Shown piece by piece: positions 1 through 5,441 of a stretch of DNA of 5,441 nt (position 1 is its first letter; each line of letters starts with the position of its first letter). A program made the position numbers and the translations under genes. The notes below the pieces were generated by a model. It did no database searches, was not told the DNA's origin, and was given only the letters and a program-made list of their open reading frames with translations. Source of the stretch: Globobulimina sp. (taxonomy: Eukaryota > Foraminifera > Rotaliida); NCBI GenBank assembly GCA_003354225.1, contig PIVH01000572.1:1-5441 (forward strand). The letters are read 5' to 3'.

Positions 1-356
1 ATTTAAATAATGGGTGTACAACATTTAAAATAATATTGAACCAATCAGTAAATTTTGTCAGGTATATTATCTGAAAAGTGCTACTAAAACCTCTTGTTCT
101 TCAATCTCTTGATCCTAGACGGCCATTATTTTGTCGCTTTGAATATTGTGAAATTTGTGATGAACTTTCGTCGGAATTTTGCGATTTGGGGCAATTTCAT
201 ATTTTTACCATACCGTTTTTCATGATTTCCATACATTTTAATATTTCAGAATTTTTTTACTTTTACAACTTTTACTACAAAAAAAAAGGGTGCATCAATT
301 CGAAATCCGTAATAAATATTATCCACAAACAACGGTTTAGAGCAGGAGACAGATCA
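1..356. other. Intergenic or partial-gene region, no supported gene
   Basis: The base composition is more even than in the adjacent A-rich tract. A plus-strand frame (78-368) begins with GTG after a TGA and shows no recognisable domain, only a short cysteine cluster YCEICDELSSEFCD. Splice-like signals on the plus strand are GTCAG|GTATAT at 56-66 and TTTTAATATTTCAG ending at 249. The stretch may hold the end of a plus-strand gene, but I cannot show this. Confidence 0.3.
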
Positions 357-600
357 GATGCAAATTAAACAAATACCCATTAATAAAAAAAAACATATTC
401 TTTAATAATACCAAAAAAGAACAGAAACCCAAATACCAAAAACAAACAAATCATTAAACAAGTAATATAAAGGAAGAAAAAAGTATAATAAAACAACAAA
501 CGTGACATATAAACAAACACAAAAGACGAGAATAAAAAAAAATAAAAATATTAAATCACCAAAAAAAAAAACTTGAGGAAACTAAACATAAACAAAATTG
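357..600. other. Gene-free, strand-skewed A-rich tract
   Basis: No frame of note is present. In 421-600 I count about 115 A and 25 T in 180 bases on the plus strand (about 64% A, 14% T), with an A11 run at 561-571. The skew starts near 357 and fades near the stop of the minus-strand gene. It would be a U-rich 3' flank or UTR of that gene if transcription continues past the first AATAAA. Confidence 0.6.
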
Positions 601-604
601 TATA

Positions 605-610
605 TTTATT
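605..610 (-). terminator. Putative polyadenylation signal AATAAA
   Basis: On the minus strand ATAAATAAATAT lies about 37 nt beyond the TGA stop at 649-647 and contains AATAAA. It is followed by a T-rich sense strand, as is usual near cleavage sites. In AT-rich DNA this hexamer also occurs by chance, so the call is modest. Confidence 0.4.
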
Positions 611-646
611 TATATTACAATTGGTAAACAATAAAAAACATGCAAG

Positions 647-3600
647 TCATAATTTTACCGAATATTCTCCATTCCACCCAATGTGTAACGATACATTATC
701 ATCATCATCGTTGGAGGATAAATTTGAAATTGATGATCCATCGTCATCCTCATCCTCCATTTTGTTATCAATAATTTCATTTTGTTCTTCAATAATTGGT
801 GATAATGACAATATATTATCCACACTTTCGTCTTCTGATTCTTCTTTTTGTTCAACAAAGAATATTCGTGGATGTTGATGCAACTTCGCATTTAACTGTC
901 TATGTTGCGAATTCTTTTCATTATTCTCATATAATTGTTTCATAAATAATTCTTCGATTTGATGGATTAAACTTGCTTCATTTTTTGGATATGTTCCATC
1001 AATCATTTTAGTTTTATTTTTATAGTATTTGTGATAAATAAGTATGCAAAAACAAACAAGAATTGCAATAAATCCTAAAATAACACTCCCATTATTAAAC
1101 ATTGAATATGATATTTTTTCATCTGCTGCAGTATACGTATTAAATTCTGCTATTTCTTTAATCACAAAATTATTACATTTTAAATTAATATCATTAGCGC
1201 CTGAAATTGAAATAATATCAGAAGACATTGCATTTTGTGCTTCGATTTTCTCATTTGTTTCAAATTCAAATTCAGATTTTAATTTCACAACTTTCGAATT
1301 ATTTATTTTATGTTGATCCACTATAATATCAACTTCAAATGCAAATTCATTTAATTTTTCATCTTTTCCTTCGTAACCTTTAACAATAGAAACATTGCAA
1401 AATTTAATATAATCTCGATTTATATCTATAATTTTGATCCAATCATTACATATAAATGCATTGTTATCTTCAATCCATTGTTTAGCAATAAATAAATCAT
1501 TTCCTTGCATCATTCTCCTCCTCGTACCGCCTGCTTCAATTAAAAACACCCATTGTAAATACCAATCTGTCTCCAGATTTGTATTTATATCATAATCATT
1601 TATTTGCATCGCATGACAAATATCAGGCACTTGAACCTTATTCGAACTACATCGCGCATGTCGATTACCACCAAAAAACCAATAATCGCCATTGATTAAA
1701 GTCATATTCCCTTTAAACGTAACAAAAAACATTCCAGTTTTCCCCTTTCTCAAACCAATATTGTCCCATTGTATCCCATTTACAGTGCCATCATCATTTG
1801 AAATAATTTCAAAATCACCATCATCTGACACACATTCACTAATTTGCATAAAAGGTGCCAACTCCACTACATTGGCACAACATTTATTAAATCGAATTAA
1901 TACTCTTTTTAATCTCTCGGGAAAATTCCAATGTCCTGCAAAACTCTGCGGAAAACACCAATCATCCACACTCCAACTGTCTGCTTCGACGGTCACTGAC
2001 CAGGCCAAGGTCGTAGTGGCTGATAATGAGTTATATAACGTCGACATGTGTGCCATTTTCCATTCTACATGTTCTGTATCCACACAATATTGTTCACAGT
2101 CACTTTCTAAATCGGGCCAGCCTAAATCTGGGCAGCCATCGTCAGTGCTTGTGGTCATAACGCTGGTGCTACTAATACTGGTGCTGGTGGTCGGTGTGGA
2201 TGTAGTCATCGCAGCAACGGTCGTGGTTATACTTGTCATATTATTTGTAGGCTCAATTGTAGGTTGGTTTGTAGGTGATTTGCTTTCAAAGCCGCAAATA
2301 TCTGGTACAACAATATCGTGCAACGCGCAACGATAATTTGGGCGCGACCCATCAAACCATGATTTTTGGGATGCCACATATGAGCCTTGGGTGGTGATAT
2401 ATTCTCCGGATAATTGCAAACTAAATTCACTGGTGCTGCCCCGAGATAATTTAAATGGATAAAATATCCAATGATTACCATTGATGCCCCATAATGAGAT
2501 CTCGTTGTTGTTATCATGCCCCGTTGACGTGATATTTCTGAGTTTTTCGGGATGTATTAATGTCTCACAACAGGTACTAATATAAAGGAATATAATAGTC
2601 ATCGCTTGTGTGTTTTTATTGTTACTGCGACACCATTCCTCTGTTGGTGGCGGGAGTGCTGAAACGGATGCTTGGTAATTAAATGTTGTTACGTCTGTTA
2701 ATGTGTTATAATCATAGGATGTAAATTGAACCTCCCATTCTGTTTCGTTGCCGATATTCTCATTACAGGTTATTGTGCATAATGAATCGGGCTCTCTGTC
2801 TGGGCATTTTGTATCCAATGATGGTCTCAAGGTGGCGGTGCTTGTTGGAGCTTTACTTGGTGTTTGTGACGGATTTTCAGAGGGAGTGATTGTTGGACTT
2901 TCGGAAGGAATATGGCTGGGGCCATTTGTTGGACTATGCGTTGGCTTTTTTGAGGGAAAATGTGATGGGTTGCCAGTTGGTTCAGCGGTCGGTGATGTGG
3001 ATGGATTATTTGTTGGTTCTGTGGTGGGAGTGTATGATGGTGTGTGTGATGGGATATATGTTGGTTCCACTGTAGGTATTTCTGACGGGTTATTTGTGGG
3101 GTCCATAGTCGGTGTGCTTGCGTGCGGCTGAGCTGGAATATTGGTAGGTTCAATCGTAGGTTGATTGGTAGGTGTTTTTGATGGAATATATGTTGGTTCA
3201 TTGGTTGGAATTTGCGATGGATGGTTTGTAGCGCCAATGATGGTTGGTTCGTTGGTTGGAGTTGTTGATGGAATATAGGTTGGTTCATTGGTGGGTTGAT
3301 TACTTGGAATGAGAGATGGAATATTTGTTGGTTTAACTGTAGGTGGATTGGTGGGTATTTGTGATGGAATATCTGTGGGCTCAGTGGTGGGGTCACTGCT
3401 TGGAATTGCTGTTGGGAAATCTGTAGGACTCACTGTTGCCGTTTGTGAAGGTATTTGGGTGGTTGGTGGCAATGGAATCATATCATCTTCGCCAACTATA
3501 ATAACAGTTAATTACAATACAAAAAACAGTATGAAAATATATATAGACAATAATAACATACCACAAACAACGCATATATTTCCAAACGGTGTATATTGAG

Positions 3601-5272
3601 AAACTGCGTTATATGCAACATTGAATGGGGAGAAATCATAATAAACAAATAATAATCCATTTATACTTGCAAAATGTTGACTTGCTTGAGGTTGATAGTA
3701 TATATTATCACTAACATTTTGCAATGCAATTTCTATGTTTTTAACATCTTTTTTGGAGACATTATACAATTGGATGTTTATATGATATTCATGGTTTGGT
3801 AACAGATAATTATATTCACCATTTTTATTGCGGACAGGTAATTGTACATCATATCTATTGTTGGCTATCTCTCCATTATATTTATTAGATTTTGCAATAT
3901 ATTTATCAGCAGCATAATCATATACAGATATTTGAATGTGATTATACGTTTTTAGTCCATAAATATAAACTTGAATGGATTGGATAATTTCTTGAAAACT
4001 TAATTCCGAAGTAGTCAGATTCCAACCCGCAGTCATTGGTTTATTGACTACCCAATTTGCTTTGAACACGGTAGTGTGGAGATTTTTGGTCTCATCATAC
4101 AGCGGTAAATCACAGTCATAACATTGTTGCGGACAGTATTTGTGTGTTATTTCAATATTTAATTGTTTTATCAATATATCCGTTTCATACGCTGCTGTAA
4201 TTACTAACCCTGTATCTTGTTGATGAAGCTCATCAAACGTACCATTTATACATTTAATATCATACAATGGGTACAAATTATTGTATATTAATGATTGATA
4301 ATCATGAATTAAATATGATTCATAAATATCATCTGTTGCAGTACATATGTCCTGATATGACATATTCTGATTAATAACATACATTTCATCGATAAATATT
4401 AATGTTTGTAACGCACCGTGCATTGATTTATATGGATACACATTTTCTTTTATGTGTCGCATCGCAGCATCTAACAACGAGTGTGAATTTTCATTTGATG
4501 TTGGTTCAAGAGATTGAAGCAATGATAATATTTGCGACAGTTGTGGATAATCATTGATTGGTTCGTCATTTAGATTATAATACGTATTTATATTGTTGCC
4601 ATCAAAGGTGACAATTGCAATATGTAACGAGGAGGATACAAATGGTATAATACTATCCTGTACTAAATTAAATGTGGACATTATTACGGAGGAAATTGTA
4701 TCAATCCAACAATTAAAACACTGCGTATTATTATTTTTTGCAGTTAAATCGATAACAAATACCAAATCCATATCACTGGTAACACACTGATCCATTGGTA
4801 GATATTCATCCACCTGTGGCCATGTTATATTTATCAACGAATCACATGCATTTTGATTCACATTTAAATTGTTTATATCAATATCATCAATAAAATCATA
4901 AAAAGAATGAAAAGATGAGGACGGAATAACAGACGAATTCGTTTGAATCACAGAGTAATTTTGTGAATAATTGTTTATCAAACAATGGATTGATTGTTCA
5001 AACAATGGTAACAGTGTATCATCACCAAATTCATCAATAAATACTGCACCAAATATAGGATTATATGAATTAAATTCATTTACTGTTTCCATATCAGAAC
5101 ATGGTGACTCTTCATTCTCTGGAACTTCGTCGGTAATTACTAACGTAAATAACATATCATTTGGTTTATTCTCTGGGAAAATAACCATTGTAGCTACACT
5201 CAATGCGCCTTCTACATATATATAAAAAGCAAAATAGAATAAATTAAACAACAAATATAAAACAGAGAACAT
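647..5272 (-). CDS. Large modular type I surface receptor (VWA-like head, PT stalk, twin Cys domains, TM, acidic tail), one intron
   Basis: Predicted as join(5272-3562, 3495-647), 4560 nt, 1519 residues, ending in TGA. The order of parts is: signal peptide (about 1-22), Cys-containing N-terminal region, VWA-like domain (about 168-360), beta-rich region (about 396-548), Pro/Thr stalk (about 577-797), Cys domain A (801-971), Ser/Thr spacer with a stray stalk unit (976-1024), Cys domain B (1025-1197), membrane-proximal region, transmembrane helix (1375-1391) and a 128-residue cytoplasmic tail. I count 17 N-x-S/T sequons in the predicted ectodomain. Exon 2 alone would lack a signal peptide although it carries sequons, paired cysteines and a TM helix, which supports joining it to exon 1. 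Adhesion or recognition is inferred from architecture; no ligand or named family can be given. The start at 5272 is chosen because the Met is followed at once by a signal-peptide-like run, but the frame is open upstream to the window edge (an ATG at 5362 would give 1549 residues). A two-gene reading without the intron is less likely but not excluded. Confidence 0.75.
650..1033 (-). other. Cytoplasmic tail with acidic Ser clusters
   Basis: Residues 1392-1519, 128 residues. After a basic juxtamembrane stretch there is a possible short helix (ASLIHQIEELFMKQLYENN) and then two acidic Ser-containing clusters (KEESEDESVDN and MEDEDDDGSSISNLSSNDDDDN) that suit casein kinase 2-type phosphorylation. 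The DNA of the second cluster includes short GAT/ATC trinucleotide runs. No kinase or other enzyme domain is present, so signalling, if any, would go through bound partners. Confidence 0.65.
1034..1084 (-). other. Transmembrane helix
   Basis: Residues 1375-1391 (VILGFIAILVCFCILIY) are uninterrupted hydrophobic residues preceded by NNGS, which carries a sequon, and followed by HKYYKNKTK, a basic stop-transfer flank. By the positive-inside rule the C-terminal side is cytoplasmic, giving a type I topology that agrees with the signal peptide. Confidence 0.9.
1085..1615 (-). other. Membrane-proximal extracellular region with Arg-Arg-Arg site
   Basis: Residues 1198-1374. The region is Asn/Ile/Lys-rich with cysteines at 1253, 1270 and 1344 and sequons at N1271, N1302 and N1372. 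It alternates beta-like stretches (for example FAFEVDIIVDQ). Near its start lies GGTRRRMMQG (Arg at 1229-1231), a basic tract that could be a proprotein-convertase-type processing site. No known domain recognised. Confidence 0.45.
1616..2134 (-). other. Cys domain B (second copy of the eight-Cys domain)
   Basis: Residues 1025-1197. It begins CPD and ends VQVPDIC. All eight cysteines of domain A have counterparts: 1025, 1037, 1041, 1084 (WC), 1109-1110 (CC), 1186 and 1197; an extra Cys is at 1125. The motif N-G-x-x-W-x5-L-R-x-G-x4-F is shared, as is SYN/LYNSL-x-x-x-T-T-x-x-x-x-x-V near the start. Sequence outside these anchors has diverged strongly, so the duplication is old. It carries one sequon (N1167). 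Confidence 0.7.
2135..2281 (-). other. Ser/Thr-rich spacer between Cys domains, with one stray stalk unit
   Basis: Residues 976-1024. The first 14 residues (KSPTNQPTIEPTNN) repeat a piece of the main stalk (KTPTNQPTIEPTNI). The remainder is almost only Thr, Ser, Ala, Met, Val and Pro (MTSITTTVAAMTTSTPTTST...), a mucin-like run expected to be O-glycosylated and flexible. It ends in DDG before the first Cys of domain B. Confidence 0.7.
2294..2806 (-). other. Cys domain A (first copy of an unrecognised eight-Cys domain)
   Basis: Residues 801-971. It begins CPD and ends VVPDIC. Cysteines are at 801, 810, 814, 859, 879-880 (a CC pair), 960 and 971. Tryptophans flank the third and fourth Cys (W824; WC at 858-859). 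Between CC and the last Cys pair lies N-G-x-x-W-x5-L-S-R-G followed by alternating strands and L-S-G, like an extracellular beta-sandwich. Two sequons are present (N820, N891). The spacing and end motif match domain B downstream, so the two are tandem paralogues. I cannot assign a family. Confidence 0.7.
2816..3478 (-). repeat. Pro/Thr stalk: irregular PTxx/PSxx tetrapeptide repeat, about 220 residues
   Basis: Residues 577-797 have Pro at nearly every fourth position, followed by Thr or Ser. A higher-order unit resembling NEPTYIPSxTPT recurs: EPTYIPS occurs three times, at residues 641-647, 670-676 and 714-720, spaced 29 and 44 residues, so units are not strictly tandem. Such sequences form extended, probably O-glycosylated stalks that hold a head domain away from the membrane. 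Here the stalk separates the VWA-like head from the two Cys domains. At DNA level the plus strand reads as a G/T-rich minisatellite (GTTGGTTCATTGGT-like), a likely place for slippage and length variation. Confidence 0.9.
3496..3561 (-). other. Spliceosomal intron, 66 nt, phase 1
   Basis: On the minus strand the exon ends ...TTTGTG and the next bases are GTATGT, a textbook 5' splice site. The intron ends TTATTATAG, and a TTAAC branch-point-like motif lies about 12 nt before the 3' end (plus-strand 3507-3511). Removing 66 nt joins G to TT as a Val codon and fuses two long frames without a stop; a random junction would keep frame one time in three. The intron carries an in-frame TAA, so retention would truncate the protein. 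It is T-rich on the sense strand, as short protist introns often are. No transcript evidence is available here. Confidence 0.75.
3629..4087 (-). other. Beta-rich extracellular region after the VWA-like domain
   Basis: Residues about 396-548. The stretch alternates hydrophobic and polar residues in many short strands (for example SIQVYIYGL, HIQISVYDY, YHINIQLYNV, NIEIALQNV), which suggests a beta-sandwich like those that often sit next to VWA domains in surface proteins. It contains sequons at N418, N504 and N519 and no cysteine, while a C-x3-C-x2-C cluster (380-387) sits just before it. I do not recognise the family. Confidence 0.35.
4193..4768 (-). other. VWA-like (von Willebrand factor A) domain, degenerate MIDAS
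   Basis: Residues about 169-360. The first core strand reads DLVFVIDLTAK, in the place where VWA/integrin I domains have a hydrophobic strand ending in D-x-S-x-S. Then follow an amphipathic helix, a strand LHIAIVTFDGN (215-226; the IVTF-D pattern is typical of strand 3), a helix with SLLDAAMRHI (265-274; usual helix after the metal-loop Thr) and strand LQTLIFIDE (288-296; usual LIFITDG). D175 is kept, Ser is Thr at 177, the second Ser is Lys at 179, and the T-D-G loop is D-E. Metal binding at the MIDAS is therefore doubtful. VWA domains mediate protein-protein contacts, often adhesion. The domain call rests on pattern recognition only. Confidence 0.6.
5207..5272 (-). other. Predicted signal peptide
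   Basis: Residues 1-22 begin MFSVLYLLFNLFYFAFY and run for about 19 hydrophobic, aromatic-rich positions before VEGALSV, where small residues offer cleavage sites (after Gly22 or Ala23). An Arg lies 9 residues upstream in the open frame and an Asp immediately before the Met, so a longer protein could use the same segment as a signal anchor, with the same outward topology for everything downstream. The following region is rich in sequons and cysteines, which fits secretion. Confidence 0.65.
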
Positions 5273-5441
5273 ATCATAACTGAGATGTGCGGTTGTAGTT
5301 CGATTGGGATTTTTAATAATAATATCATTAATATCATATAATAAATTATGTTTTAATACCATTTGATTGCCCCAATTATAGACATCTAATGATTGTAGAA
5401 TATCAAAGGAACAATTTGCATCACAAAAGGTAATACAAATA
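5273..5441 (-). other. Open frame upstream of the chosen start, running off the window
   Basis: The frame of exon 1 continues upstream for 56 codons with no stop to the window edge. It contains an ATG at 5362 in a good context (A at -3, G at +4), two cysteines in FCDANC, and a sequon NRT. It could be an N-terminal extension, an upstream exon, or an untranslated leader that happens to be open. A CTCAG acceptor-like sequence ends at 5280, just before the Met at 5272, which would also fit a leader intron. Confidence 0.4.

Larger units (their letters stand above)
647..3495 (-). other. Exon 2: PT stalk, twin Cys domains, TM helix and tail
   Basis: This exon supplies the last two bases of codon 571 (making Val) and residues 572-1519. 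The first residues after the junction are VGEDD, then Met-Ile-Pro and the proline-rich stalk. Upstream of the acceptor the same frame meets an in-frame TAA inside the intron. If unspliced, the first Met is at 3481 and the product would be 944 residues with no signal peptide. The downstream part has seven ectodomain sequons, one clear TM helix and a highly charged tail, all in one uninterrupted frame of 2849 nt. Confidence 0.7.
3562..5272 (-). other. Exon 1: secreted VWA-like head region
   Basis: This exon encodes residues 1-570 plus the first base of codon 571. It starts with a hydrophobic leader and carries 10 N-glycosylation sequons (for example N101, N148, N303, N343, N418, N504, N519) and 13 cysteines, including a CxxC at 185-188 and a C-x3-C-x2-C cluster at 380-387, all in keeping with export. 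A long open frame continues 16 codons past the proposed donor before a TAA, so the frame as a whole runs from 5362 to 3512. The first 160 residues match no family I know. Exon phase at the 3' end is 1. Confidence 0.65.

Noticed and set aside
39-47. AACCAATCA, a match to a CCAAT-box consensus
   Set aside because: A nine-base match in AT-rich DNA with no gene start placed next to it is too weak to call a promoter element.
78-368. A 96-residue plus-strand protein with a short Cys cluster
   Set aside because: It begins at GTG, has no eukaryotic start, shows no recognisable domain, and its end runs into A-rich non-coding DNA. The CxxC-like cluster is too short to be called a zinc-binding domain.
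1692-2336. A 214-residue plus-strand frame with a valine-rich hydrophobic part
   Set aside because: It lies antisense to Cys domain B and the Thr/Ser spacer; its valine run is the complement of Thr codons. The minus-strand reading has conserved Cys spacing and is clearly the coding one.
2827-3396. A 189-residue His/Gln/Pro-rich minus-strand frame
   Set aside because: It is a shifted frame of the same repeat DNA that encodes the PT stalk; repeats keep all frames free of stops.
647-3481. A separate 944-residue gene starting at the Met at 3481
   Set aside because: It would start inside the PT stalk with no signal peptide, although it carries sequons, disulfide-type cysteines and a TM helix; only 14 bases separate this Met from the proposed acceptor.
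3487-3495. Alternative acceptor 9 nt downstream (after GCGAAG)
   Set aside because: It would keep frame and drop three residues, but AAG after a G-rich stretch is a poor acceptor compared with TTATTATAG.
3512-5362. A separate 616-residue VWA gene ending at its own TAA
   Set aside because: The last 16 codons lie in a segment with a full set of splice signals, and the downstream frame needs a signal peptide that this frame supplies. It is kept as an intron-retention possibility only.
1-5441. tRNA, rRNA, CRISPR array or transposon ends
   Set aside because: No cloverleaf-like, rRNA-like or regularly spaced repeat pattern and no terminal inverted repeats were seen by eye; the only repeats are the stalk units within the coding region and simple A or GAT runs.

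Overview
The window looks like nuclear DNA of an AT-rich unicellular eukaryote. The evidence is one long gene on the minus strand that seems to be interrupted by a short 66-nt GTATGT...TATAG intron, a product built like a surface receptor (signal peptide, many N-glycosylation sequons, paired cysteines, Pro/Thr stalk, one transmembrane helix, cytoplasmic tail), the absence of bacterial-style gene packing, and an AATAAA-type signal after the stop. TAA, TAG and TGA do not occur inside the long frames, so the standard code fits. Long PTxxPSxxP stalks are common in stramenopiles and some other protists. I cannot name the organism.

Layout. Positions 1-356 hold no gene I can support, only some possible splice-like signals on the plus strand. 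Positions 357-646 are a strongly A-rich (plus strand) non-coding stretch that I read as the U-rich 3' flank of the minus-strand gene. Positions 647-5272 are the gene itself, read right to left. Exon 1 (5272-3562) encodes a secreted N-terminal part with a divergent von Willebrand factor A (VWA)-like domain and a beta-rich domain. The intron is 3561-3496. Exon 2 (3495-647) encodes a PT-repeat stalk, two tandem copies of an eight-cysteine domain I do not recognise, a Ser/Thr-rich spacer between them, a membrane-proximal region with an Arg-Arg-Arg site, a transmembrane helix and an acidic Ser-rich tail. Positions 5273-5441 stay open in the same frame to the window edge, so the true start is uncertain.

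Read without the intron, there would be two neighbouring frames: a VWA protein ending in a hydrophobic tail, and a PT-repeat membrane protein with no signal peptide. Splicing joins them in frame into one 1519-residue type I membrane protein, which makes better cell-biological sense. The likely role, inferred from architecture only, is adhesion or recognition at the cell surface.
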